A stretch of 33,510 bases of DNA from Thermoanaerobaculia bacterium (GCA_028285365.1 JANQPS010000466.1:1-33510); one strand, 5' to 3'; shown: positions 1-9,437, counted from the first letter of the stretch. Notes: generated from the sequence alone by a model not told the origin. Numbers and translations are program-made.

Positions 1-159
1 GGAGCTTCATTCGAGTGTCCCTCTCGCAGATGTAGTTTTGGTCAACCACATCCTTGCAGAGGGCCTCGAATGAACTGAACAACGTTCCCAGAATCCACAC
101 CTAGGAGGGTCTACGGTTGGCAGTACTGCGACGAAGGATCTCGCAACTGCAACTTCACG

Positions 160-1449
160 ATGTTCGACGAAGGGTGGCAGCGTTCGGAGATCGATCAGAA
201 GCACATCACGGCGCACGAGTTCTTCCATCTGGCACAGAGGCTGGTCGTGCCGCGGGTCACCTGCCGATCTGCATGGTGGGTGGAGGGCTCGGCAGACTGG
301 TTCGCCAACCGGGTCGTTCCGGGTTCGACTTGGTCAGAGGGTTGGTTGAGCGCTTTCGACGAGGAGTCGGGCGGACGCTCCTTGCTCGATATGACCTACG
401 AGACGCAGGCCTTCTTCTACTGGATCGACGATCGCTACGGCGACACGCTGCCGATGACCTACGCTGAGTTCGGCGACGAAGGCCTCAGCGACCCGGCGGC
501 AGTCGGTTCGCATCTCCCGCCTGAGGCCTGGCAGGAGTTCCTCGAAACGTATCTGTCAGGACACTTGCGCTATCCGGACGGCCGCCTCGCCATTCCCGAG
601 CCGAGCCTCGGCCCGGTGATCTCACGGCCCTGGCGCCTCTCCGGACCGCCACTCTCGTTTCCGCGTAGTCAGATCGAGCTCGAGCCGGGTGACTGGCGCC
701 TCGACGTCCAGAGCAACTCCGAGCTGCTCGGGGTTCGCGTTCCAGATCAGACCTGGAGGAGGGTCGAGACGCAGGCAGGGCAGGGCTCAATCGAGCACAC
801 CACCAAGTGTCCTGATCCCGAAAAGCTTGTTGTCGCGGCGGTGAGTCTCAACGGACCCGATCTGGCGGCGTCCGTCGTTGGCGATTTGGCAGAAGAGGAG
901 CCCTGCAACTGTTCCGAGCCGCCGCCGACCGATCATTGCCTCGTTGGCACCTGGCAAGTGACGTCGACGGATCTGCCCTCGACCTTTAACCGCGTCCAGA
1001 GCCGTGTCGGCGGTCCGTCGCGCTGGAGAGGCCAGGACATGGGGCGCAACCGGATTACGCTTGGCGCCGACGGTCGTTTCGAGCAGGTCTTCAGCAACAC
1101 GACGACTTCGCAGTTCAAGCATCAGATTGGCGACGTGCCGGCTACTCAGACTGTGACCATCAGCAACTCAGCTATCGGGCGCTGGTCGGCTCCCGAGCCG
1201 GGCCGGGCCAAGATCTGCAAAACCGAGTTCAAAGGTGAGATGACCAACGAGCTACGCATCGGTTCGGATGTGAGCAGATCGGGCCCTAATCCGATCCCGT
1301 ACGACGCAGGGCGTGAGCATCAGGGCTTCGATCACACCTACGCCTGTACTGCCAGCAGTGCGACGGTCACTCTGCACCCCGAGTTCGGGCAGCCAGTAAC
1401 CTGGACGATGGAGCGGATGCCCCGTCCGACCGCGACAGCGCCTCCCTGA
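160..1449 (+). CDS. Putative zincin-type metallopeptidase with C-terminal lipocalin-like ('CLVGTWQ') region; 5' end unresolved
   Basis: ORF of 429 aa; HExxH motif in 'ITAHEFFHLAQ' followed by 'WWVEGSADWFA' (E of gluzincin-like type); C-terminal 'CLVGTWQVTS'. HExxH lies only about 20 residues from the first Met, so the N-terminus may be truncated or frameshifted. Confidence 0.6.
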   Translation: MFDEGWQRSEIDQKHITAHEFFHLAQRLVVPRVTCRSAWWVEGSADWFANRVVPGSTWSEGWLSAFDEESGGRSLLDMTYETQAFFYWIDDRYGDTLPMTYAEFGDEGLSDPAAVGSHLPPEAWQEFLETYLSGHLRYPDGRLAIPEPSLGPVISRPWRLSGPPLSFPRSQIELEPGDWRLDVQSNSELLGVRVPDQTWRRVETQAGQGSIEHTTKCPDPEKLVVAAVSLNGPDLAASVVGDLAEEEPCNCSEPPPTDHCLVGTWQVTSTDLPSTFNRVQSRVGGPSRWRGQDMGRNRITLGADGRFEQVFSNTTTSQFKHQIGDVPATQTVTISNSAIGRWSAPEPGRAKICKTEFKGEMTNELRIGSDVSRSGPNPIPYDAGREHQGFDHTYACTASSATVTLHPEFGQPVTWTMERMPRPTATAPP

Positions 1450-1466
1450 TCGACGTCTAGAGGCTC

Positions 1467-1574
1467 GTGGGTTACCTGGCACCTCGTGGCCCGCGTGGCC
1501 ACGGTGGGTTACCTGGCACCTTTCGGCCGGAGCTAAGGCACGTCGTGGCCTGCGCGGTGGGTTACCTGGCACCT
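1467..1574. repeat. Three copies of GTGGGTTACCTGGCACCT (1467-1484, 1504-1521, 1557-1574)
   Basis: Identical 18-mers read directly from the sequence, with partly similar spacers (CGTGGCCYGCG). Confidence 0.9.
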
Positions 1575-1652
1575 TTGGGGACGGGGGTGCTTCTTGACAC
1601 CGAGGACTCCTCGAATCGACGATTGCGAAAACGGTCGACCGAGGAGAGGAAC

Positions 1653-2072
1653 ATGACCCACTTCCTGCTGCCTGTCATGGCGCTGGTCCTTTGGACGTTT
1701 GCCATCTCGCTGCTCATGTATAGCCGTCGCATTCCGGCGATGGGCAAGGTCTCGGAGGACGCTCAGGAATTCATCCGTCAGCCGGACCTCATTCACACGC
1801 TGCCGGCTCCGGCGCGCTGGGCGGCCGACAACTACAACCACCTCCACGAGCAGCCCACCATCTACTACGCGGTCATGATCGTTCTCTTCGTCACCGATCA
1901 GGTGGGCACGATCGATCTGACTCTCGCCTGGGCCTTCGTCGCTCTGCGTGTCGTGCACAGCCTCGTGCAGGTGACGACCAATCGGGTCCTCGTGCGTTTT
2001 GGCGTGTTTGCGACCTCGGCGCTCGTCCTCCTGACCTTGGCGGTCAGGGCGACTCTCGGGTTGATCGCTTAG
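1653..2072 (+). CDS. MAPEG family membrane protein
   Basis: 139-aa multi-TM protein (MTHFLLPVMALVLWTFAISLLMYSRRIPAM...); ATG preceded by GAGGAGAGGA; 'NYNHLHEQPTIYYAVMIVL' is MAPEG-like. Confidence 0.75.
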   Translation: MTHFLLPVMALVLWTFAISLLMYSRRIPAMGKVSEDAQEFIRQPDLIHTLPAPARWAADNYNHLHEQPTIYYAVMIVLFVTDQVGTIDLTLAWAFVALRVVHSLVQVTTNRVLVRFGVFATSALVLLTLAVRATLGLIA

Positions 2073-2079
2073 TCGACGC

Positions 2080-2892
2080 CTAGTCTCGGGGCTCCCCGTA
2101 GATCTCGACTGGCGTGGCACCCGCGTCGAAGTGTCTCTGCTTCTGGCGCATCAGCTCGGCCGCTTCTTTGGTCATGGCGACCTCTTGAAAGGTCTTCTGC
2201 TCGAAGCGCAGAGCCTCCGTGAGCGGCTGTTCCAGCGAGTTCTTGAGGATCCTCTTGAGGCCGTGCAGGGCAGCGGGCGGTCGCTCGGCGAGGCGTGCTG
2301 CCTGGTCGATCGCTACGTCGACACACGTTCCGTCTGGCACCACCCGGTTGACGCCGCCCAGCTCATAGAGTCGCTGAGCCGTCATGGGTGATCCGTCCAG
2401 GACCATCTCTGCGGTGACGGTTCGGCCGATGAGTCGAGCCAGGCGGCTGGTGCCGCCGATTCCGGTCGTGAGTCCCAGCATGACCTCCGGCTGCCCAAAG
2501 CGCGCCTGCTCGTCCGCGATGCGTAGATCACAGGCCCAGCCGAGCTCGGCGCCGCCGCCGCAGCAGTGGCCGTTGATCGCCGCGATCGTGATGACGTCGT
2601 CGTGCGTGATCTCCTGGAGCGCGCGAAACCAGCAGCCTGGCTCACCCGAGGCTTCTTCGCCGCCGAGGGCCTTGCCGAGATCGACGAGCCAGGCGTGTTC
2701 CAGCCAATGGCCATCGAGGCCTGAAGCCAGAACGCTGACCCTTGTGCCGTCCGCTCGTGCTTTGGCGAGCGCGTCCGCGAGCGCCGAGATCGCTTCCCAG
2801 GAGCCGAAGTTCGCGATGGCGCTATTGGTCATCGTGACCACAGCAACTCCGTCTTGGGGCATTGTCAGCTCGACGATGTTGGACTCACTCAC
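2080..2892 (-). CDS. Enoyl-CoA hydratase/isomerase family protein
   Basis: 270 aa; crotonase features 'ITIAAINGHCCGGGAELGWACDLRIADEQARFGQPEVMLGL'. Confidence 0.9.
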   Translation of the reverse strand: MSESNIVELTMPQDGVAVVTMTNSAIANFGSWEAISALADALAKARADGTRVSVLASGLDGHWLEHAWLVDLGKALGGEEASGEPGCWFRALQEITHDDVITIAAINGHCCGGGAELGWACDLRIADEQARFGQPEVMLGLTTGIGGTSRLARLIGRTVTAEMVLDGSPMTAQRLYELGGVNRVVPDGTCVDVAIDQAARLAERPPAALHGLKRILKNSLEQPLTEALRFEQKTFQEVAMTKEAAELMRQKQRHFDAGATPVEIYGEPRD

Positions 2893-2984
2893 TGGAAGAG
2901 CTGTCTCCGAGAATCGAATTGGCCGGAGTCGTCAGGACTTGGCTCCAGGTCGACAAGAACTCCGGTGCAGTATCGTCGCCGCGT

Positions 2985-3023
2985 TACATTACAGAGGTAC
3001 ATTAGAGAGGTACTACAGGAGGG
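2985..3023 (+). repeat. 13-bp tandem direct repeat upstream of BVMO gene
   Basis: TACATTACAGAGG / TACATTAGAGAGG / TACTACAGGAGGG at 2985, 2998 and 3011. Confidence 0.8.
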
Positions 3024-3074
3024 GCGAAGAGCAGTGTACAGCGGCTCGGCAACAGAGCGTGGCAAGGGAGAAGC

Positions 3075-4736
3075 GTGATGACCGAGCAGGCCGTCATCTC
3101 AGGTACAAAGAGTGTCCTGCCCAAGGATGACCTCGACTACGAAGTGATCGTCATCGGGGCCGGTGTGGGTGGCATCTACCAGATCAAGAAGCTGCTGGAT
3201 CTCGGAATCGACGCCACGGTTCTGGAAGGTGAGCCCGACCTCGGTGGCACCTGGTACCGCAATCGCTACCCGGGTGCGCGATTCGACTCGGAGAGCTACA
3301 CCTACGGCTACTCTTTCTCGCGCGAGTTGCTCGACGAGTGGCATTGGAAGGAGCGCTTCTCCGGACAGCCCGAAAACCTTCGCTATCTCAACTACGTGGC
3401 GGACAAGTTTGGGCTCCGCGAGCACATGCAGTTCGATTGCAAGGTCGAGCGGATTGTCTTCGACGAGGCGCTCGATGGCTGGCGCCTCTACCTGAGAGGG
3501 GATCGAACTCTCAGTTGTCGATTCGTGGTGACTGCGCTCGGACCTCTGTCGACACCGACGATGCCGAGCTATCCGGGGATGGACCGCTTTCGCGGCGACT
3601 CGTTCCACACCTTCTACTGGCCAGAGGACGAAGTACCCCTTGCCGGTAAGAGGGTGGGTGTCATTGGCACTGGTGCGACCGGTGTCCAGGTGATCGGCGA
3701 GATCGCCGACAAGGTGGGCCAGCTGACCGTCTTTCAGCGACGACCGAACTGGACGGCGCCACTCAACAACGGGCCGATCTCCGACGAAGAGATGGCAGCC
3801 ATCCGAGATCGCTACGAGGAGATCTTCGAGAACTGCGCCAACTCGCCCGGAGGCTTCGAGCACGAGCCGGACCGGCGAGGTTTCTACAGCTTGACGCGTG
3901 ACGAGCGTCAGGCTCTTTGGGATCGGCTCTACGACGAGCCGGGCTTCGGAATCTGGCTGAGCAACTTCGTCGAGATCTTCACCGAAGAGAAGGCCAACGC
4001 AGAGTTCTCCGAGTACATCGCGAATCGCATCAGGCAACGGGTCGACGATCCGGACGTTGCCGAGAAGCTGATCCCACGCGACCACGGCTTCGGTATCCAG
4101 CGCGTGCCGCTCGAGACCAACTACCTCGAGGCCTACAACCGGGACAACGTGCAGCTGGTCGACATCAGTGAAACGCCGATCCAAGAAATCACCGAGACCG
4201 GACTGAGAACCAGCGAAAGCTCCTACGAACTCGATCTCATCGTCTACGCGACCGGCTTCGACGCGCTCACCGGCGCCTATGACCGGATCGACATTCGAGG
4301 ACTGGGTGGCGTCTCCCTTCGTGAGCGCTGGGAGCAAGGACCTTCGACCTTCATGGGTGTGCTCATCAGCGGCTTTCCCAATCTCTTGATGGTCTCGGGC
4401 CCGCAGAGTGGCTCGGTGTCGACGAATTTCCCTCGTGGCATCGAAAACGGCGTCGACTGGATCACCGATCTGCTGACTCATGCCAGGGCGCGTCACCATC
4501 ACCGCATCGACGCCATCGCTGATGCCGAACAGGCGTGGACGAAGCACGTTGCCGATACCTATCGCGGGATGCTGCTGCGTAAGGCGCAGGGCTGGTTCAC
4601 GGGCTACAACTCCAACGTGGCAGGGCACGAGGCCGGCACGGTTCGTCACGTCGTCTACAACGGCGGCGGTCCGAAGTACGTGGCCAAGCTGAACGAAGTG
4701 GCGGCGAGCGGCTACGACGGGATTCGCTTCGGCTGA
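3075..4736 (+). CDS. Type I Baeyer-Villiger flavin monooxygenase (cyclohexanone monooxygenase-like)
   Basis: 553 aa; Rossmann motifs GAGVGG and GTGATG; BVMO fingerprint FxGxxxHxxxWP seen as 'FRGDSFHTFYWP'. Confidence 0.92.
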   Translation: MMTEQAVISGTKSVLPKDDLDYEVIVIGAGVGGIYQIKKLLDLGIDATVLEGEPDLGGTWYRNRYPGARFDSESYTYGYSFSRELLDEWHWKERFSGQPENLRYLNYVADKFGLREHMQFDCKVERIVFDEALDGWRLYLRGDRTLSCRFVVTALGPLSTPTMPSYPGMDRFRGDSFHTFYWPEDEVPLAGKRVGVIGTGATGVQVIGEIADKVGQLTVFQRRPNWTAPLNNGPISDEEMAAIRDRYEEIFENCANSPGGFEHEPDRRGFYSLTRDERQALWDRLYDEPGFGIWLSNFVEIFTEEKANAEFSEYIANRIRQRVDDPDVAEKLIPRDHGFGIQRVPLETNYLEAYNRDNVQLVDISETPIQEITETGLRTSESSYELDLIVYATGFDALTGAYDRIDIRGLGGVSLRERWEQGPSTFMGVLISGFPNLLMVSGPQSGSVSTNFPRGIENGVDWITDLLTHARARHHHRIDAIADAEQAWTKHVADTYRGMLLRKAQGWFTGYNSNVAGHEAGTVRHVVYNGGGPKYVAKLNEVAASGYDGIRFG

Positions 4737-4831
4737 GCCTCGGCACGAGGGTGGCCACGATCTGCCTTCGAGGACCGCATCGAGAGCAGCGTGAGGTGGA
4801 GCCTGAGGGCGAACGAGCCAGCTGGACAGCT

Positions 4832-4855
4832 AGCAGGAGACAGAGCAGGAGACAG
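4832..4855 (+). repeat. Perfect 12-bp tandem duplication (AGCAGGAGACAG x2)
   Basis: AGCAGGAGACAGAGCAGGAGACAG read directly; in the intergenic leader before the thiolase-like gene. Confidence 0.85.
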
Positions 4856-4908
4856 AGCTGGGTTATCCTGCGCCTCCCCCGAGAGCAATACCGAGGAGAC
4901 GAGGCACT

Positions 4909-6401
4909 TTGTCCGACCTTCCCAAGGCAGAGACTCCAGTGCTGGTTGGTGCGGGCAGGCTGTCTGGCGCGACCCGTCAGCTGATCTGGAATCGGGCCGC
5001 TCACCCCATCCCATGGACTACTGCGCCGAGGCGGCTCGCCGAGCTCTCGTCGAGAGCGGGGTGGAGACACGCCTCGCTCGCGCTCTCCAGTCGATCACGG
5101 TGGTTCGCATGTTCGAAGACTCGAACCCGGGCCGTTCACACGACTTTGGTCGCTCCAACAACCCGCCACGCTCGGTAGCCAGACGCCTTGGGGCGAAACC
5201 GGCCGAAGCCATCTACACAACGGCTGGTGGCGAGACTCCGCAACGTAAGCTCAACGAGCTCTGTGAGCGCATCTCCCGCGGTGAGCTCGACTGCGCGTTG
5301 CTGTGTGGCGTCGAAAACATCGCTACGGTGAGGCACCTCCAGCGAACGGAGTTCGAGGCCGATTTCGGGGAAGACGTCGAAGGCTCGTTGGAGGACGAGG
5401 GGTTCGGAACGTGGTGGTTCGACAGGCATCAGCTAGGCCACCGAGCGGCTGCCCCGATTCACTGTTATCCACTGCTCGAGCACGCCATCAGGCGCGAGCT
5501 CGGCAACTCGATGGACCAACATCTGGAGATGATGGCTCGTCTCTTCGCTCCGTTCTCGGAAGTGGCGGCGAACAATCCCTACGCCTATCGACAGGAGGCG
5601 TTCACGGTCCAGGAGCTGGCCGAGCCGACCGGTCGTAATCGACTGATCAGTCATCCCTATGGGCGACTCCTCAACGCTCGCGACAGTGTCGACCTCGCCT
5701 CGGCTGTCGTCGTGATGTCTTATGGCCGAGCGCGTGAGCTGGGTGTGGCATCCGACCGGCTCGTGTTCCTCCACGGATGCGCCGATGTGAGCGACAAGGT
5801 CCTCTTGCTGGAGCGCGAAGCCTTTCACCGCTCGGCCGCTGCGCGGCTCATGGCGGAGACGGCTTTCGAGATGGCCGGCATCGGGCCTGACGAGCTCAGC
5901 ACCCTGGATCTCTACAGCTGCTTCCCCTCCGCCGTCCGGATCGTCGCGCGCGAGATGGGCGTGACTGACGACGATTCGAGAGGTCTGACCACGACGGGTG
6001 GTTTGCCCTACTTCGGGGGTCCCGGCAACAGTTACTCACTGCACGCGATCGCCGAAGCGGTGGAGCGGTCCCGAGCAGAACCGGGCACCTATCACTGGGT
6101 CAGCGCCAACGGCGGCAACGTCAACAAGCAGTCTGCGGGCATCTATTCGACGCGTCCCTGGACTGGTATCTGGGAGCGACCCGACCCGGCCGACGCACAG
6201 AGTCGAATCGACGCCTTGCCGCTGCCCGCGTTGACGCTCGAGCCCGAGGGCAGTGCGACCATCGAGACCTATACCGTCGCGTTCGCGGGCGACACCCCCG
6301 ACTTTGGAATCGTCATCGGTCGTGACGAGCGCGATTGTCGGCGCGGTGCGCACGACGGATGGTCAGTCGACCTTCAGCGTGAGGTGACCGACGTCAAGTG
6401 A
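4909..6401 (+). CDS. Thiolase-like / acetyl-CoA acetyltransferase-family protein, interrupted by an apparent -1 frameshift near 4953-4956
   Basis: TTG start at 4909 after GAGGAGACGAGG; N-terminus 'ETPVLVGAG' is in frame 1 while 'QAVWRDPSADLESGRSPHPMDYCAEAARRALVESG...' continues in frame 0 (ORF 4791..6401). Confidence 0.75.
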
Positions 6402-6411
6402 CGAGGCGATC

Positions 6412-6792
6412 TCAGGCTGCCGCCGCTTCGCTTTCGGCAAAGAAGAGCTTGTTGTAGATGCGCCACTCGCCATCGACCTTGATCATCGACAGCGTGTCGA
6501 GGAACGTGATCCCGTCGTAATCGTCGCGTACTCGCGCGACTGCGGTGTCGCCGGCGATCTCGACCGAAAGGATCTCGAACCGCGCCGTCTCGCCATTGTC
6601 CTTCGGCGAGGGATTCTTGCTCGACACGAACTCGGCAAACTGCTCGACCGTGAGCTCGAGAAGATCTCCCTGCATGTAGCCGGTGATCTTGGCGTTCGGG
6701 TGAAAGGCGGCGTGGGCTTTTTCGGCGCTCGCCTCGAACATGGAGTCGAAGTAGGTCTGGGCAGTGTTCTCGATCTGCTGCTTGTCGTCCAT
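6412..6792 (-). CDS. NTF2-like / putative lumazine-binding-type small protein
   Basis: 126 aa, 'IENTAQTYFDSMFEASAEKAHAAFHPNAKI...SMIKVDGEWRIYNKLFFAE' typical of nuclear-transport-factor-2-like polyketide cyclase/lumazine-binding families. Confidence 0.75.
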   Translation of the reverse strand: MDDKQQIENTAQTYFDSMFEASAEKAHAAFHPNAKITGYMQGDLLELTVEQFAEFVSSKNPSPKDNGETARFEILSVEIAGDTAVARVRDDYDGITFLDTLSMIKVDGEWRIYNKLFFAESEAAAA

Positions 6793-6955
6793 TGCTGCAA
6801 GGCTCCCGGCTGGAGTGGTTTCTGGCCGTTCGGCCGCGAAGTGGGTTGACTGGCGCCAAGCTTAGCCGTTCCTACTGACTGCAGAGCTAAACTGCGCGGC
6901 TCATCGTTGCCCGAGACGGTCGCAGGTCTGCGCCGGAAAGGCAGGAGTAGAGGAG

Positions 6956-8149
6956 ATGAGTCGCTCATTGCGTCATGGCCGCCAGTCGTTGGCGATCCCG
7001 GGACCCTCGGTCATTCCCGATCGGGTTCTCTCGGCGATGCATCGTCCCATGCCCAACATCTACGGCGGCGAGCTCGTGGATACGTCGTTGAGTGTGCTCG
7101 GCGATCTGCCCGCAATTGCGCGCACGCAGGGTCACGCCTTCGTCGCGATCTCGAACGGGCACGGAGCTTGGGAGATGGCGCTGACCAACACGCTGTCCCG
7201 TGGCGACGCCGTGCTCGTGGTCGACACGGGGCTGTTCGCTCGGGCCTGGGCGCAGATGGCCGAGAGGCTCGGGCTCGAGGTTCGGTGGGTGCCGACGGAG
7301 GATGGCTACCCCGTCGATCCCGCGGCGGTGGAAGCTGCTCTCAGCGCTGACGATGCGCAGGAGATTCGCGCTCTACTGCTCGTACACGTCGATACCGCAA
7401 CCTCCGTGCTCAACGACGTCGCCGCGGTGCGGGAGGCGCTCAACGCGTCGCGGCACCCGGCTCTGCTGATGGTGGACTGTGTCGCCTCGCTCTGCTGCGA
7501 TCGCTACGAGATGGACCTTTGGGGTGTCGACGTGACGATCGGCGGATCGCAGAAAGGACTCATGGTGCCACCGGGGCTCGGACTGGTCTGGGCCAACGAG
7601 AAGGCGCTTGCTGCTCACCGGGAGGCGAGCCTTCGAACGCCGTACTGGGACTGGGAACCTAGGCTCAAAGACGGTCCGCACTATGTGAAGTACTGCGGCA
7701 CGCCGCCGATCCAGCATGTGTTTGCTCTGCGCGAGGCGCTCGACATGCTGATCGAAGAAGGGCTCGAGAACGTCTGGTGGCGCCACCAGGTGCTGGCAGA
7801 CGCTGTGCGCTCGGCCGTGGATGCGTGGTCGACGCCCGACGGACTGAGCCTCGCGATCGAGGTTCCTACGGCCAGATCGAACGCCGTGACCACGATCCGC
7901 ACGGGCAGTGTCGATCCGGATCGGCTACGAGAGATCGCAGAGGAGGGAGCGGGCCTCGTCCTGGGGATCGATCTCAACGATAGCCCGATCCGCTCGTTTC
8001 GGATCGGTCACATGGGTCACCTGAATCCCGCCATGCTGTTGGGAACGCTGGCAACCGTCGAGAGCGTCCTGATCGGTATGGGAGCCGAGCTCGGCGGCTC
8101 GGGCGCAGCGGCCGCGGCAGCGTCCATCGCCCCGCATCTGCAGGGTTAG
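6956..8149 (+). CDS. Class V aminotransferase (serine/alanine-glyoxylate aminotransferase-like)
   Basis: 397 aa; 'LAIPGPSVIPDRVLSAMHRP', PLP-lysine region 'DVTIGGSQKGLMVPPGLGLV'. Confidence 0.88.
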   Translation: MSRSLRHGRQSLAIPGPSVIPDRVLSAMHRPMPNIYGGELVDTSLSVLGDLPAIARTQGHAFVAISNGHGAWEMALTNTLSRGDAVLVVDTGLFARAWAQMAERLGLEVRWVPTEDGYPVDPAAVEAALSADDAQEIRALLLVHVDTATSVLNDVAAVREALNASRHPALLMVDCVASLCCDRYEMDLWGVDVTIGGSQKGLMVPPGLGLVWANEKALAAHREASLRTPYWDWEPRLKDGPHYVKYCGTPPIQHVFALREALDMLIEEGLENVWWRHQVLADAVRSAVDAWSTPDGLSLAIEVPTARSNAVTTIRTGSVDPDRLREIAEEGAGLVLGIDLNDSPIRSFRIGHMGHLNPAMLLGTLATVESVLIGMGAELGGSGAAAAAASIAPHLQG

Positions 8150-8168
8150 GCGCCCCATTCGAACGAGC

Positions 8169-9332
8169 TCACTCGGCGAGCTTGGCTTTCACTGCCTGCA
8201 CCATCGCGGTGCGCGCCATCGAGAACTGCGGGTTGGTGGCCTGGGGCCACGCCCCGTGAGTGACGATCACCAGATCCTGTTGCGGGTCGATCCAGATCAT
8301 CTGGCCGAAAATGCCGAGAGCAGCGTAGGCGCCTTCGTCGAACAGCCACCATAGGTAACCGTAGCCTTCGTAGCCGTTGGACGGGGCGGTCGATTCGGCC
8401 ATCCAGTTCCTGGGCAAGATTTCGGTGCCGTCAGGGAGGCGTCCGCCGTTGAGGGCAAACAGCCCGATGCGGGCGTAGTCCCGCAGGGTTGCGTTGATGC
8501 AGCAACCACCGAGCTCGACGCCATGATTGGCATCGATGGACCAGTTGGCGTCGTGCTCCATGCCGAACGGCTGCCAGATCTTCTGCTCGAGGTAGGTGGC
8601 GAGGTTGTTGCCGACCGCAGCACGCACGATTCCGCCGACGAGGTTCGTCTCACCGGTGTTGTAGTTGAACTCTTCTCCCGGCTCGTGCTCGACCGGAAGA
8701 TCGTCCAGGTAGTCGTAGAGCGTCAGCGCGTTGAGACCGCCGGCTCTTGCCACGTCCGATTGAGGGTCGGTGTAGTCCTCGTTCCACGCCACCCCGGAGG
8801 CCATCTGGAGGACATCCTGCAGCGTGGCCTCACCGTAGGCGCTACCACGCAGCTGCGGCAGGTAGTCGGTGACCGGATCCTCGACGCTGCGGATGTAGCC
8901 GTCCTTGATCGCCGCTCCGAGCAGCATGGAGGAAACCGACTTGGCGACGCTGAAGGAGATCCAGCGGCTGGTCGGGCCGTTGCCGAGCGCGTAGTCCTCG
9001 AACAGGATCTTGCCGTCCTGGACGACGAGCAGACCGACAATGTTCTGGTCCGCCATGTAGCCACCTAGCGTCCAGGTATTGCCGTTGTGCTCGAACGTCA
9101 TCTCGCGCAGCTGCGCGGATTCCTGTTTCGGTAGCGGATAGGCGTTCGCGCCGCGGCGAACCGGCCGAGTCGACCGAAACTGGTCGATGTTCTTGTAGCC
9201 GTAGAGCTGCTGGTTCGGCGTCCAGAAGAGAATGCTCGCCGGATCGAGCTCCTGGCTCGTCCCGGGGCTGAAGCTGGCGACGAGTGCAACGGCGAAGACT
9301 GCAGTGGCGAAGACAATGAGGATTCGCTGCAT
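8169..9332 (-). CDS. Serine hydrolase (class C beta-lactamase family), secreted
   Basis: Start chosen at MQRILIVFATAVFAVALVASFSPGTSQ (signal peptide); SxxK in 'ISFSVAKSVSSMLLGAAIKDG'; 'YNTGETNLVGGIV'. Confidence 0.88.
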   Translation of the reverse strand: MQRILIVFATAVFAVALVASFSPGTSQELDPASILFWTPNQQLYGYKNIDQFRSTRPVRRGANAYPLPKQESAQLREMTFEHNGNTWTLGGYMADQNIVGLLVVQDGKILFEDYALGNGPTSRWISFSVAKSVSSMLLGAAIKDGYIRSVEDPVTDYLPQLRGSAYGEATLQDVLQMASGVAWNEDYTDPQSDVARAGGLNALTLYDYLDDLPVEHEPGEEFNYNTGETNLVGGIVRAAVGNNLATYLEQKIWQPFGMEHDANWSIDANHGVELGGCCINATLRDYARIGLFALNGGRLPDGTEILPRNWMAESTAPSNGYEGYGYLWWLFDEGAYAALGIFGQMIWIDPQQDLVIVTHGAWPQATNPQFSMARTAMVQAVKAKLAE

Positions 9333-9437
9333 GGTTTTCTCCAGGACTGTTGTCTGAGCGTAGCAGTGGGATGCCGATGAGGGCGCAACCCAGACGTCGC
9401 TCGGCCGTAGGCGTGTTTGAATCCTCTGGAGGACAAC

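Noticed and set aside
1467-1574. CRISPR array or sigma54 promoters in the GTTACCTGGCACC repeats
   Set aside because: Only three copies with unequal spacing and related spacers, no cas genes; TGGCAC is present but no TTGC at -12 spacing.
1601-1613. CGAGGACTCCTCG palindrome upstream of MAPEG as an operator
   Set aside because: Short palindrome expected by chance in this composition; no supporting context.
3099-4649. 516-aa ORF antisense to the BVMO
   Set aside because: Mirror of a strong coding frame in GC-rich DNA; translation has no recognisable domain, whereas the plus strand has full BVMO motifs.
4791-4908. Thiolase-like gene starting at 4791 as given by the ORF track
   Set aside because: The N-terminal translation (RWSLRANEPAGQLAGDRAG...) is low-complexity, and the true N-terminus is in another frame from TTG 4909.
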